Positions 50,521 to 59,728 of a DNA stretch of 64,000 bases are shown here, piece by piece; positions within the stretch are counted from its first letter, which is position 1; every line of letters begins with the position of its first letter. The position numbers and the translations under genes were made by a program. The notes under the pieces are model-generated. The model was given only the letters and a program-made list of their open reading frames with translations, did no database searches and was not told the origin of the DNA. This DNA is from Pimelobacter simplex (GTDB lineage: Bacteria > Actinomycetota > Actinomycetes > Propionibacteriales > Nocardioidaceae), in assembly GCF_024662235.1 (NCBI RefSeq), contig NZ_CP096276.1:2542001-2606000 (forward strand), given 5' to 3'.

Positions 50521-50874
50521 TCACCCCGGCTTCGCGTACGCCGCCACCCCCGTGTCGAGGATGACGCAGGCCTCGTCGCCGACCGTCCAGGCGTCGTGGC
50601 CTGGATCGAGGTCGATGACGTCGCCCGGCCCGATGTCGAGCTCGGCGCCGTCGTCCGGCTTGATCGTCATCCTCCCGGAGACGCAGATGCCGGTGTGGTG
50701 GACCTGGCAGGAGTCGGTGCCGGCGATCGGCTTGACGTCGTTCGACCAGCGCCAGCCGGGCTCGAAGGTGCCGCGGCCGAGGGTGAAGGCGCCGAGGGTG
50801 ACGACGTCCATGTGGCCGTGGTCCTGGAAGGCGCGGCGCTCGTGCGGGGTGTCGATGTTCTGCTTGTCGGACAT
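50521..50874 (-). CDS. Cupin-domain protein
   Basis: The 117-residue single cupin has the two half-motifs CQVHHTGICVSGRMTIKPDDG and GPGDVIDLDPGHDAWTVGDE; the His/Glu metal ligands are only partly conserved. It may be a metal-dependent sugar or amine enzyme or a binding protein. It follows the FAD oxidoreductase gene by 15 bp and is probably co-transcribed. Confidence 0.85.
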   Translation of the reverse strand: MSDKQNIDTPHERRAFQDHGHMDVVTLGAFTLGRGTFEPGWRWSNDVKPIAGTDSCQVHHTGICVSGRMTIKPDDGAELDIGPGDVIDLDPGHDAWTVGDEACVILDTGVAAYAKPG

Positions 50875-50889
50875 GAGCCTCTCCTCTGC

Positions 50890-52230
50890 TCAGACGGTGG
50901 CTCGGGGTCGGATGTTCTGGTTGCCGGCGAAGACGTTGTCCGGGTCGTACTCGGCCTTGATCCAGGTCAGGCGCTCGTACTTGTCCGGGCCGAAGGCCGC
51001 CTTGATGCGCTCGTCGCCCTCGTCGCCGATGAAGTTGAGGTAGACGCCGCCGGTGGTGAAGGGCGCGTTGGCGCGGCGGTAGTCGCGGACCCAGGCGATG
51101 TTGGCGGCGTCGTCCGCGGCGTCGTCCCAGGTCGCGAAGGGATGGCTGACCCAGCGGGCGGAGCGCTGGCTGAGCGGGGTGGAGTCCGCGTCGATGCGGG
51201 CGACGGCGCCACCCCACGGGAGGAGGAGGTGCTGGGTGATCGGCGAGGGACGGCGGGCGCCGGCGTCGAGGAAGACGTCGAGGGCGGCGTCCGGGAAGTC
51301 GTCGTGGTAGTCGGCGCTCCAGTACTGCCGGAAGCCCGGCGGGTCGTCGATCATCGACTGCAGCTGGGCGTACGGCATCGGTCCGACCAGGTCGACCTCC
51401 GGCGACAGGTCGCGCATGACCTGCACGAGCTCCTGGCCCGTGGCGTGGTCGCCGTTCCAGCAGACCGCGACCCCGATCAGCGGTCGGCCCTGCAGGTGCG
51501 GCGGGATGAAGTCCTCGGGCGGACCACTGATGACGACCAGGCCCGAGCCGAGCTCGTCGGGAGCATCGTCCGCCCAGTCCCGGAACGCCAGCGCCACCTC
51601 CGCACCGCGGGCGAGCGGCCAGGCCATCAGCCCGCCGATGATCATCGGGCCGACCGGGTGCAGCCGGAACTCCAGGGCCGTGACGACGCCGAAGTTGCCG
51701 CCGCCGCCCTTGCTCGCCCAGAGCAGGTCCTGGTGCTGGTGCTCGTCCGCGCGGACCTCACGGCCGTCGGCCGTGACCAGCTCGACCGCCACCAGGTTGT
51801 CGCAGCTGAGCCCGTGCTGGCGCTCCAGCCAGCCGGAGCCGCCCCCGAGCGTCAGTCCCGCCACCCCGGTCGTCGACACCCGACCACCGGTCGTCGCCAG
51901 CCCGTGCTCCTGGGCCGCGGCATCGAACTCGGCCCACGTGCAGCCGCCGCCGACCCGCGCCCCCCGGGCCGCCACGTCGATCTCCACGCCCTTGATCGGC
52001 CGTACGTCGACCACCAGACCGTCGTCATTGCTGGACTGCCCGGCCACCGAGTGCCCGCCCGAGCGTACGGCGACCGCGAGGCCGTCCCGGGCGGCGCGGT
52101 CGAGCGCCTCCTTGACGTCGGCGGGGCCGGTGCAGGCCGCGATCACCCGCGGCCGCTTGTCGATCATCGCGTTGAACAGCGCACGCTGCTCGTCGTACCC
52201 GGGCTCGCCTGGCCCGCACCACGTCGTCAT
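50890..52230 (-). CDS. FAD-linked oxidoreductase, berberine-bridge-enzyme-like
   Basis: The 446-residue protein starts at ATG 52230 with GGAGG 5 bases upstream. The PP-loop FAD domain has VAVRSGGHSVAG (H60, likely the covalent FAD histidine), VGGGCTWAEFDAAAQEHG, and GLTLGGGSGWLERQHG where bicovalent enzymes carry a Cys. The C-terminal BBE segment reads YLNFIGDEGDERIKAAFG and YDPDNVFAGNQNI. It probably oxidises a sugar or aromatic alcohol; the substrate is unknown. Confidence 0.92.
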   Translation of the reverse strand: MTTWCGPGEPGYDEQRALFNAMIDKRPRVIAACTGPADVKEALDRAARDGLAVAVRSGGHSVAGQSSNDDGLVVDVRPIKGVEIDVAARGARVGGGCTWAEFDAAAQEHGLATTGGRVSTTGVAGLTLGGGSGWLERQHGLSCDNLVAVELVTADGREVRADEHQHQDLLWASKGGGGNFGVVTALEFRLHPVGPMIIGGLMAWPLARGAEVALAFRDWADDAPDELGSGLVVISGPPEDFIPPHLQGRPLIGVAVCWNGDHATGQELVQVMRDLSPEVDLVGPMPYAQLQSMIDDPPGFRQYWSADYHDDFPDAALDVFLDAGARRPSPITQHLLLPWGGAVARIDADSTPLSQRSARWVSHPFATWDDAADDAANIAWVRDYRRANAPFTTGGVYLNFIGDEGDERIKAAFGPDKYERLTWIKAEYDPDNVFAGNQNIRPRATV

Positions 52231-52311
52231 GCCGACCTCCAGACTGCCTCCCCGGTCCCCCACGTTCCTCGGTGCGGCGCCAGCGGGCATCCCGTGGACT
52301 GGGGAAAGGCG

Positions 52312-53406
52312 TCAGCGGGCGGTCTGCAGCAGCCGCACCACCCACGCCGCCGCCGGCTTCGGCGCCCGATGCGCCGCGAGGACGCCGGAGTGCCCGGTCC
52401 GCCACCACGACGGCGCGACGTCGACGCCCGCGCCCCGGTAGCGGCCGACGAGCGAGCGGGTCAGCCAGAAGGGCGCGACCTCGTCGACGGTGGCGGCGTC
52501 GATGCGGACCGGAAGGCCCGGGGGCAGCGGGAGGTGGGCGACGTCGTGGGCGCGCAGGGAGGCCAGCAACCGCGACCGTACGGCGTCCCCCCGCGCCCCG
52601 AGGAGCGCCCGCGGCGCCAACCCCCCGAAGGAGTCCCGGCGGGCGAGCTCGGTGAGGGTGAGCTCGTCGAGCTGCGGCCAGAGCGAGCGGGCGCGGGGGC
52701 TCAGGCCGTCGGAGTCGACCAGGGCGGCGAGCGACGGGTCGACGGTGGCGGCGCCGCTGATCATGAGGGCGATCAGGGCCGGGACGACGCCGAAGCCGGG
52801 TGGGGTGAGCGGCCAGCGCAGCGAGAGGCCGATCGTCTGGTCCATGCGGGTGACCGGGGCGAAGACGGCGCAGCCGGCGAGGGTCGTGCCGTCGACCGGT
52901 CCGGCGGAGGCCGCGTGGAGGGCGGCGACGGCGCCCTCCGAGTGCCCGGCCGCCACCCAGCGGTCGGCGAGGGCGAACGAGACCGAGGAGCGTGCGGCCA
53001 CCAGGAGGTCGCGCACGGACGTCGCGAGCGCGGGGCCGATCAGGTACGGGTGCGGGCCGGGGCTGCCGAGGCCCTCGTAGTCGGGCTGGAGCACGGCCAC
53101 GCCGGAGCCCAGCAGGTGCGCGACGAAGTGGTCGCCCTGCGTCATCCGGCGCACCTCGGGGCTGCCGGCGGCCGCCAGGCTGGGGGCGGAGCGGTCGCTC
53201 CCGCCGGAGGTCATGTGGCCGTAGGTGACGACCGGCCAGCCCCCGGCGGGCGGCGTACCCGGCGGCAGGTGGACGAGGCCGGTGAGCTCGGCGGGGGCAC
53301 CGGTGACCGACGTCGAGGTGTACGCCACGCGCCACGACTCCCCCGCCGCGTCGAGCGCCGCGAGTCCCCGCGCCTGCTCGCGCTGGACGATCGCCGGCGC
53401 GCTCAC
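52312..53406 (-). CDS. Alpha/beta hydrolase, secretory-lipase-like
   Basis: The 364-residue protein has PVVTYGHMTSGGSDRSAP (oxyanion region), AVLQPDYEGLGSPGPHPYL and nucleophile Ser in AAGHSEGAVAAL, a layout seen in LIP-type lipases and related acyl hydrolases. No signal peptide is obvious. Its GTG overlaps the M28 peptidase stop by 4 bp, so the two are co-transcribed. Confidence 0.85.
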   Translation of the reverse strand: MSAPAIVQREQARGLAALDAAGESWRVAYTSTSVTGAPAELTGLVHLPPGTPPAGGWPVVTYGHMTSGGSDRSAPSLAAAGSPEVRRMTQGDHFVAHLLGSGVAVLQPDYEGLGSPGPHPYLIGPALATSVRDLLVAARSSVSFALADRWVAAGHSEGAVAALHAASAGPVDGTTLAGCAVFAPVTRMDQTIGLSLRWPLTPPGFGVVPALIALMISGAATVDPSLAALVDSDGLSPRARSLWPQLDELTLTELARRDSFGGLAPRALLGARGDAVRSRLLASLRAHDVAHLPLPPGLPVRIDAATVDEVAPFWLTRSLVGRYRGAGVDVAPSWWRTGHSGVLAAHRAPKPAAAWVVRLLQTAR

Positions 53407-54854
53407 CAGCGCCCCCGCGGCAGCCGGCGGCGGATCGCGCGCGGGATCAGGCCGAGCCGGCCGGCCGGGCGCTCGTCGGCGGCCGCCATCAGGTCGGCGA
53501 AGGCGTTGGCGACCGGGACCAGCTGGTCGACGTCGATCTTGTCGACGGTGTCGGCGTCGTCGTACAGGTAGAGCGGGCCGGACACGAGGCTGATCGTCGG
53601 GACGCCCGCGGTGAAGGTGAAGGAGGCGTCCGTGGGCATGCCGTCCAGGGCGAACTCCAGCAGGCTCGCGTTGAGCATCGACGTCGACCCGAGCCCGTGC
53701 CGGCGGATCGCCCGGACGACGGCGAGCTTCATCGGCAGCGAGACGTTCTCGAAGACCGCGCGGGGCTCGCTCTGGTCCAGGGTCTCGAAGCCGCCATCGG
53801 CGCCCGCGCGAGCGCGCAGGCCGACGTGCTCGACGGTGAGGTTGAGCGCGAGCGGGTACGGGCTGTCGGGGTCGATCGTGTAGCGGCGGGCGAACGCGCG
53901 GTGCGCCTGGTAGCCGGTGAAGTGGCTGTCGAAGGTCACGAACATCAGCGTCTTGTGCCAGGGCCGACCGGCCCGGGTGCGCGCGACGGCGTGCTCGGCG
54001 AGGGCGATGACCTCCGCCGTACCGCTCGCGTCCTCCACCGCACCCGGGCCGATCGAGTCATGGTGCGACTGGACCATCACGGTCTCCGCCGAGGCGCCCC
54101 GCAGGACGCCGACGACGGTGCGCGCGGTCACCCGCCGGCGCTCCGCGACCAGCCGCAGCCGGGCGCGCGACCCGGTGCGCAGCCGGGCCCGCAGCACCGC
54201 GCCGGAGCTCCGGGTGATCCAGACGCCGGGCAGGGTGAGCAGGGTCCGCCGGTAGTACTCGTTGTGGTAGCTGAGCGACTCCGGGTAGTCCCGCAGCACG
54301 CCGATCACCCCCACCGCTCCGGCCGCCGCGGCGTCACGCAGCACCCGGGTCAGCGAGGTGATGTAGGGGTTGCGGGTCGCGAGCGTCTCGCGGTTGAGCA
54401 TCCGGCGACCGGGGTCGTGGACGTACTCGCTCAGCGGCAGCACCGCCCACTGCGGCATGTCGAAGGTCAGGTCGAAGAGCACGATCCGCCCGGCGACGTC
54501 GTGGTCGCCGACCTTGCCGGCCCCGATGTCCACGACCTCGGCGTCGGTCCCGTCGGGGCCCGTGCCCAGCGTGCCGACGTGCTCGTGACCGGGCAGGGCG
54601 CAGTGCCGGATCGGCGCGCACGGGACCTCGACCCCGTCGACGTGCACCGTGGCCAGGCGCGGCTCCCAGGCGAAGGAGTCGGTCTCCTCGACCCAGACCT
54701 CGTCGAGGCCGGCCTGGCGGAAGCGGTCCTCGACGTACGCCGCCGCCTTGTCGCCGCCGGGCGTCCCGGTCGCGCGGGGGGCCATGGCCACCAGGTCCTC
54801 GATGGTGGCCATCAGCTCGTCGGTCGTGGCCACGTCACCGGTGCTCTGGCTCAT
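53403..54854 (-). CDS. M28-family metallopeptidase
   Basis: The 483-residue protein has an N-terminal part with RATGTPGGDKAAAYVEDRF as in M28 aminopeptidases, a PA-like insertion (about residues 95-260) and a catalytic core with VMVQSHHDSIGPGAVEDASG (first His and bridging Asp), TLMFVTFDSHFTGY and LNLTVEHVGLR. The usual EE pair before the helix is altered, so activity is not certain. No signal peptide is seen. It is divergent from the Lrp-type regulator. Confidence 0.82.
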   Translation of the reverse strand: MSQSTGDVATTDELMATIEDLVAMAPRATGTPGGDKAAAYVEDRFRQAGLDEVWVEETDSFAWEPRLATVHVDGVEVPCAPIRHCALPGHEHVGTLGTGPDGTDAEVVDIGAGKVGDHDVAGRIVLFDLTFDMPQWAVLPLSEYVHDPGRRMLNRETLATRNPYITSLTRVLRDAAAAGAVGVIGVLRDYPESLSYHNEYYRRTLLTLPGVWITRSSGAVLRARLRTGSRARLRLVAERRRVTARTVVGVLRGASAETVMVQSHHDSIGPGAVEDASGTAEVIALAEHAVARTRAGRPWHKTLMFVTFDSHFTGYQAHRAFARRYTIDPDSPYPLALNLTVEHVGLRARAGADGGFETLDQSEPRAVFENVSLPMKLAVVRAIRRHGLGSTSMLNASLLEFALDGMPTDASFTFTAGVPTISLVSGPLYLYDDADTVDKIDVDQLVPVANAFADLMAAADERPAGRLGLIPRAIRRRLPRGRW

Positions 54855-54942
54855 GGTGCGACCCTAGGGAAGCCGTCACCTCGACAGCCTCAGACGCCGG
54901 GAACCGACAACCTGCCGACCACTCGTGCGGGAGACTGGTCAC

Positions 54943-55950
54943 ATGACGCCTGCCGATGACGAGATCCGTCAGCTCGAGATCCTGCCGGAGATCGACCTCG
55001 CCCTGATCGACGCGCTCCAGGTGAACCCCCGGGCGCCGTGGACGACGGTCGCCGCGGTCCTCGACATCGACGCGGCGACCGCCGCGCGCCGCTGGCGGCG
55101 GCTGCACGAGGAGCGGCTGGCGTGGTGGGTGGTGCGGCCGTCGGCGGCGCGGCTCACGCCGTACCTGGACGCGACGCTGGTGCTGCTGCGCTGCCCGCCC
55201 GGCACCGCCGCCGAGGCGGCCGAGCGGGCCGCGGCGCCTGAGTGGGCGCACACCGTCGACCTCCTCGCCGGTACGGCGGACCTCGGCGTCGTCGTCCTCG
55301 GCTCCGGACTGGCCGAGGTCGACGCCCGCGTCGACGACCTGGCCGCGCGGTGCGGGGGCGAGGTGGTCGAGCGCCGCGTCGTCGCCGACGTGTACGCCGA
55401 GGACGCCGGCTGGCGGCTCGGCATCTGCTCGCCCTCCCAGCGGCAGGCGCTGCTGCCACGCACCGACCAGCCCGCGCCCGCACCACCCCGCGCCGACCTG
55501 GTCGACGAGCTCCTCGCGGCGCTCGGGGACGACGCCCGGCTGAGCGGGCAGGAGCTCGCGACCCGCGTCGGCGGCTCCGAGCCGACGGTGCGCCGCGGGC
55601 TCGACCGGGCGCTGCGCTCGGGGGCGATCCAGCTGGGCTGCGACCTGGCGAGCCCCGCTGCGGGCCTGGGCCGCGGCGCGCTGCTCGAGGTCGAGGTGGA
55701 CGACCCGGTCCGCGCGGGCCGGGCACTCGCGGCGGCGGGGCCGGTCCACCGCTGCGTCCAGACGGTCGGCGCCGGCAACCTCACCCTGGGGGTCCGGCTG
55801 ACCTCGCTCGCGCACCTGCCGGCGATCGAGGCCGAGCTCGCCGCGCTGGCGCCCGGCTGGCGGGTGCGCGGCCGGCTGACGGTGCTGCGTCCAGTCAAGC
55901 GCCAGGGGCAGGTCCTCGACTCAGTGGGTCGCCGCGCTCTCGACGGGTGA
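54943..55950 (+). CDS. Lrp/AsnC-family transcriptional regulator
   Basis: The 335-residue protein has two AsnC-type helix-turn-helix units (IDLALIDALQVNPRAPWTTV and LVDELLAALGDDARLSGQEL), each followed by a RAM-like ligand domain, making a tandem double-domain Lrp protein. ATG 54943 is preferred over GTG 54925 because GGGAG lies 8 bases before it. It is divergent from the M28/lipase pair, a possible target. Its 3' end overlaps the MFS gene tail to tail by 30 bp. Confidence 0.87.
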   Translation: MTPADDEIRQLEILPEIDLALIDALQVNPRAPWTTVAAVLDIDAATAARRWRRLHEERLAWWVVRPSAARLTPYLDATLVLLRCPPGTAAEAAERAAAPEWAHTVDLLAGTADLGVVVLGSGLAEVDARVDDLAARCGGEVVERRVVADVYAEDAGWRLGICSPSQRQALLPRTDQPAPAPPRADLVDELLAALGDDARLSGQELATRVGGSEPTVRRGLDRALRSGAIQLGCDLASPAAGLGRGALLEVEVDDPVRAGRALAAAGPVHRCVQTVGAGNLTLGVRLTSLAHLPAIEAELAALAPGWRVRGRLTVLRPVKRQGQVLDSVGRRALDG

Positions 55951-57258
55951 CTCCGGCGACCCCGGCGGCATCGTGCGCAGCGCCTGGTCGAGGCGGTAGG
56001 CGCGGATCGCCGGCAGGCTGAGCAGCACGAGGGCCGCGGGCACGAGCGACGTACCGGCGAGGACCGCGAGCCGCGCGGCGTCGTCGTAGACGTCGAGGCC
56101 GCCCTCGTAGCCACCGAGGGCGAGCACCACGCCGAGCAGCCCCGGCCCGAGCGCGAAGCCGAGCAGCTCGCAGCCCGCCCAGACGCCGGAGAAGAGGCCG
56201 ATCCGGTTGTGCCCGGTGGTGCGGGCGTCGTGGGCGGCGACGTCGGGGAGCATGGCGAGCGGGAAGACCTGGATCCCGGCGTACCCGGCTCCGGTGACGG
56301 CGGCCCACACCACGCACCACGCGAGGCTGCCGCTCCAGGCGCCGACCATCGCGACCAGGCCGCAGCCGAGGACGGCAGTGGCGATGAGGTAGCCACCCTT
56401 CTTGCCGTTGCGCCGGCCGAGCCAGGCCCACAGCGGCGCGGAGAGCACGCCGGGCAAGACGAACGCGGCGAACAGGTAGCTGCCGGTGGTCGCGTCACCG
56501 AGCAGCACCCGGGCGGCGTAGGCGACGGCGGCGAGCAGCATGCTCGTACCGGCGGCCTGCAGCACGAGCGCGATGACGAGCGGGCGCGCGTGGGCGTTGC
56601 CGAGGACGACGCGCAGCTGGTCGCGCAGGCCTCCCCCGGCAGGCTCGGCACGGACCACGGGCGCACCCCGGGTGCACCACCAGACCGCGAGGGAGCCGGC
56701 GACGATGACGAGTCCGGCCACCGCGCCCATCGCCCGGTAGCCGCCCGCGGTGGTCGCCAGCCAGGGCGCGATCACGCCGGAGACGGCGATCGCCGACGTC
56801 ACCACGCCGACCCGCCAGGCCATCATCTGGGTGCGCACGCCGTAGTCGCCGGTCACCTCCGCGGACATCGCGAGGTAGGGCACCTGGAAGAAGGCGTACG
56901 CCGTCGCGGCGACCAGGTTGGCGACGAGCACCCAAGCCAGCGCGAGCAGGAAGGGCGTGCTCGGCCCGGTGAAGATGAACGCCAGGCCCAGCCCCATGAC
57001 CGGGCCGGCCACGAGGAGGAACGGGCGGCGGCGGTCGCGGCGGCGTACCCGGTCGCTGATCCGGCCGGCGAGCGGGTTGCAGACGAAGTCCCACGCCTTG
57101 GGCGCGAACACGATGAGCCCCGCGAGGAGCGCCCCGACGCCGAGCTCCTCGGTCAGGTAGGGCATGAGCAGCAGCGACGGGACCGTGCCGTAGACACCGG
57201 TGGCGACGCCGCCGAGCGCGTAGCCCCGCCGGATGCGCGCGGGCAGCTCCTCAACCAT
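55921..57258 (-). CDS. MFS transporter, GPH (sugar/cation symporter) type
   Basis: The 445-residue protein has twelve predicted helices and the MFS_2/GPH features: RRGYALGGVATGVYGTVPSL, PLAGRISDRVRRRDRRRPFL after helix 2, and FFQVPYLAMSAEVTGDY. It lies alone; the substrate is not indicated. The 250 bp upstream to the HD gene hold only promoter-like DNA and a hairpin. Confidence 0.88.
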   Translation of the reverse strand: MVEELPARIRRGYALGGVATGVYGTVPSLLLMPYLTEELGVGALLAGLIVFAPKAWDFVCNPLAGRISDRVRRRDRRRPFLLVAGPVMGLGLAFIFTGPSTPFLLALAWVLVANLVAATAYAFFQVPYLAMSAEVTGDYGVRTQMMAWRVGVVTSAIAVSGVIAPWLATTAGGYRAMGAVAGLVIVAGSLAVWWCTRGAPVVRAEPAGGGLRDQLRVVLGNAHARPLVIALVLQAAGTSMLLAAVAYAARVLLGDATTGSYLFAAFVLPGVLSAPLWAWLGRRNGKKGGYLIATAVLGCGLVAMVGAWSGSLAWCVVWAAVTGAGYAGIQVFPLAMLPDVAAHDARTTGHNRIGLFSGVWAGCELLGFALGPGLLGVVLALGGYEGGLDVYDDAARLAVLAGTSLVPAALVLLSLPAIRAYRLDQALRTMPPGSPESPVESAATH

Positions 57259-57461
57259 GGGCCGAACGTAGAGGACGATCGGCAGAGCGCCCCTGAATGC
57301 AGGATTCCGTCATCGGGAGGCACCGAGGACGGCGCACCGCTCACGGCGGGCCGACGAGATCACGCGGTCGGTCGGGAGCGGGTGCGGCCCCAGCGTGGGG
57401 GCATGAGGCCGCACCCTCCAGCGAGCACGGGGGCGGACGCATCCTCGAACGCCGCACCCCG

Positions 57462-57492
57462 GGGTAGCCTCGCCGGTAAGGCGAGGCTACCC
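57462..57492 (-). terminator. Perfect 13-bp hairpin downstream of the HD-domain gene
   Basis: GGGTAGCCTCGCC (57462-57474) pairs fully with 57480-57492 around the loop GGTAA. It lies 17 bp past the stop at 57509 and ends the DJ-1/AraC-HD unit. Confidence 0.8.
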
Positions 57493-57508
57493 TTCATGTC
57501 CCCTCGAG

Positions 57509-58147
57509 TCACTCGGGCCAGGCGCCGGCCCGGATGATGTCGACGAAGTCGGTCCGCTCGAACGACGGGTCGAAGTGGGCGAGGACGTCGTCGTTCATCG
57601 TGCCGAAGGTGCTGGCGGGGCGGTGGGCCATGCCGTCGCGGAAGGCGCGGAGGATGCGGTTCTTGAAGTCCGGGCGCGGGTGCGCGGCGACGACCTCGGC
57701 GCGGTCCTCCTCGCTGATCTCGTGCAGGTCGAGGCCGAGGACGTCGGTCTCGACGCCCAGGGTGACCACGGCGACCTCGGGCGCCAGGTGCAGCGGGACC
57801 TCGGGCGTGGTGTGCAGGGCGATGCCGAGCCAGACGTCGCGGGCCTCGGCGGCCGAGCGGCCGTGGCCGAGCAGGAAGCGGCGGGCCGCCTCGGCGCCGT
57901 CGACCTCGAAGCGACCGGTGCTCGCGGCGTACGCCGGGGTGAGGCCGAGGTCGTGGAAGAGCCCGCCGACGTACGCGAGCTCGAGGTCGACGTCGAGGCC
58001 GCGGTGGCGCGCCTTGAGCGCACCCCAGAGGAAGACGCGGCAGGAGTGGTGGAACAGGTCGTCGTCGGTCGCGGCGCGCACGAGGGCGGTCGCCTCGCGG
58101 ACGAGCGTGGTGTCGGGGACGGTGATGCCGGCGATGGTGTCGGGCAC
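57509..58147 (-). CDS. HD-domain metal-dependent hydrolase
   Basis: The 212-residue protein has the HD signature FHHSCRVFLWG then GGLFHDLGLTPAY, and further metal-site histidine in LGIALHTTPEV. It resembles HD proteins of the cyanamide-hydratase-like group, but phosphohydrolase activity is equally possible. GTG 58147 fits the family N-terminus; the long open frame beyond it is a shadow. It lies 83 bp after the DJ-1/AraC regulator and is probably regulated by it. Confidence 0.85.
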   Translation of the reverse strand: MPDTIAGITVPDTTLVREATALVRAATDDDLFHHSCRVFLWGALKARHRGLDVDLELAYVGGLFHDLGLTPAYAASTGRFEVDGAEAARRFLLGHGRSAAEARDVWLGIALHTTPEVPLHLAPEVAVVTLGVETDVLGLDLHEISEEDRAEVVAAHPRPDFKNRILRAFRDGMAHRPASTFGTMNDDVLAHFDPSFERTDFVDIIRAGAWPE

Positions 58148-58230
58148 GGGAGGACCTCCGGGAGGGGTGCGGGTGGACGCGTTCCACTCTCGGGCGCGCG
58201 ACCCGGCTCCCCCAGGGCAGCGACGGACGG

Positions 58231-59235
58231 CTAGCCCTCGGATCCGGACATGCGGTCCGGCACCTGCGGGGTGGCGGTGGCGAACCGGTGGCGGTACTGG
58301 CTGGGCGAGACACCCAGCCGCGCGACGAAGGTGCGCCGCAGCGTCTCGGCGCTGCCGAAGCCCGCGGCGCGCGCGGCCTGGGCGACGCCGTGGCCGGTGT
58401 CGATCAGGGCCCGGGCGAGGTCGAGGCGGACCTGTTCGACGTACCGCGCGGGGGTGGTGCCGACCTCCGCGGCGAACAGCCGGGACAGGTGGCGCGGGCT
58501 CACGCCGACCAGCGCCGCCAGCCGGGCCGTCGTGTGCTCTCCGCCCGGATCGGCGGTGACCGCGTCGACGGCCGCCCGGACCGCGGGCGCGCGCGGCGGC
58601 CGGAGCTCCATCGGTGCCGAGAACTGCGACTGGCCGCCGGGCCGCTGGAGGAACACGACGAGGCTGCGGGCGACCGCCCGGGCGACCTCGACACCGTGGT
58701 CCTGCTCGACGAGGGCGAGCGCGAGGTCGATGCCGGCGGAGACGCCGGCCGAGGTGAAGACGCCGTCGTCCTCGACGAAGAGCGCGTCCGGCACCACGTC
58801 GACGTCCGGGTAGGACCGCGCGAGCAGGCCCGCGTGCCGCCAGTGCGTGGTCGCGCGGCGGCCGTCGAGCGCACCCGCGGCGGCGAGCACGAACGATCCG
58901 GTGCAGATCGACACCAGGCGGCGGGCACGGGCCCCGAGCTCCGCGGCGGCGGCGAGCAGCTCTGGCGGGATCGCGCGCTCGACCAGGACGTCGCCGCCGC
59001 AGACGACGACCGTGTCGACCGGGCCGGCCAGGTCGGCCAGGTCGGCGGGCCGGCCGGACACCGGCAGGAGGGCGCCGGCGGAGGTGGCGACCGGCGTACC
59101 GCCGGGCGAGACGTAGTCGAGGCGGTAGGCCGCACCGAACCGCTCGGCCTCCGCGAACACCTCGGCCGGGCCGGCGACGTCGAGCCACTTGACGCCGTCG
59201 AACACCAGGAACACGACGCGGCTCACGCCCGCCAC
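58231..59235 (-). CDS. AraC-type regulator with DJ-1/PfpI N-terminal domain
   Basis: The 334-residue protein (GlxA/FtrA type) has an N-terminal class-I glutamine-amidotransferase-like domain with the nucleophile-elbow cysteine in SICTGSFVLAAAG and a C-terminal AraC pair of helix-turn-helix motifs (TTARLAALVGVSPRHLSRLF, GVAQAARAAGFGSAETLRRT). Such proteins activate catabolic genes. The HD-domain gene immediately downstream is the likely partner. Confidence 0.92.
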   Translation of the reverse strand: MAGVSRVVFLVFDGVKWLDVAGPAEVFAEAERFGAAYRLDYVSPGGTPVATSAGALLPVSGRPADLADLAGPVDTVVVCGGDVLVERAIPPELLAAAAELGARARRLVSICTGSFVLAAAGALDGRRATTHWRHAGLLARSYPDVDVVPDALFVEDDGVFTSAGVSAGIDLALALVEQDHGVEVARAVARSLVVFLQRPGGQSQFSAPMELRPPRAPAVRAAVDAVTADPGGEHTTARLAALVGVSPRHLSRLFAAEVGTTPARYVEQVRLDLARALIDTGHGVAQAARAAGFGSAETLRRTFVARLGVSPSQYRHRFATATPQVPDRMSGSEG

Positions 59236-59269
59236 CCTAGGCCGCGGGCGAGCGCACTAGGTTGGCTCG

Positions 59270-59728
59270 GTGACCAGCACAGCCCGCGAGCTCACGATCC
59301 GCCCGGCCCACGGCCCCGCCGAGCACCCCGTGCTGGTGGACATCTGGCGCAGCGCGGTGCGGGCGACGCACGACTTCCTGGCCGAGGAGGACTTCGCCCG
59401 GATCGAGGGCGCGCTGGCGTCCGACTACTTCCCCGCGGTGACGCTCGTCGTGGCCGAGCGGGACGGGCGTGCGGTCGGGTTCGCGGGCGTCGCCGAGGAC
59501 GGCCTGGAGATGCTGTTCGTCGCGGACGACGCACGCGGCAGCGGCGTCGGTACGGCGCTGCTGGCCGAGGTGGTCCGCCGGTACGACGTCACGCGGGTCG
59601 ACGTCAACGAGCAGAACGCCGGCGCCCGCGGGTTCTACGAGGCGCACGGCTTCCGCGAGACCGGACGCAGCCCGGTCGACGGCGACGGGCGGCCGTACCC
59701 GATCGTGCACCTGCACCGGGCGGGCTAG
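59270..59728 (+). CDS. GNAT-family N-acetyltransferase
   Basis: The 152-residue protein has the complete GNAT order: LTIRPAHGPAEHPVLVDIW, VAERDGRAVGFAGV, the acetyl-CoA motif LFVADDARGSGVGTALLAEV and DVNEQNAGARGFYEAHGFRE. The closest recognised type is YjaB/PanZ-like. It is divergent from the AraC regulator; the substrate is unknown. Confidence 0.9.
   Translation: MTSTARELTIRPAHGPAEHPVLVDIWRSAVRATHDFLAEEDFARIEGALASDYFPAVTLVVAERDGRAVGFAGVAEDGLEMLFVADDARGSGVGTALLAEVVRRYDVTRVDVNEQNAGARGFYEAHGFRETGRSPVDGDGRPYPIVHLHRAG

Noticed and set aside
57462..57492. Possible iron-box (IdeR/DtxR) operator in AGGCTA-rich palindrome
   Set aside because: The 13-bp perfect stem with a short loop just past a stop codon fits a terminator better, and the sequence departs from the TTAGGTTAGGCTAACC consensus.
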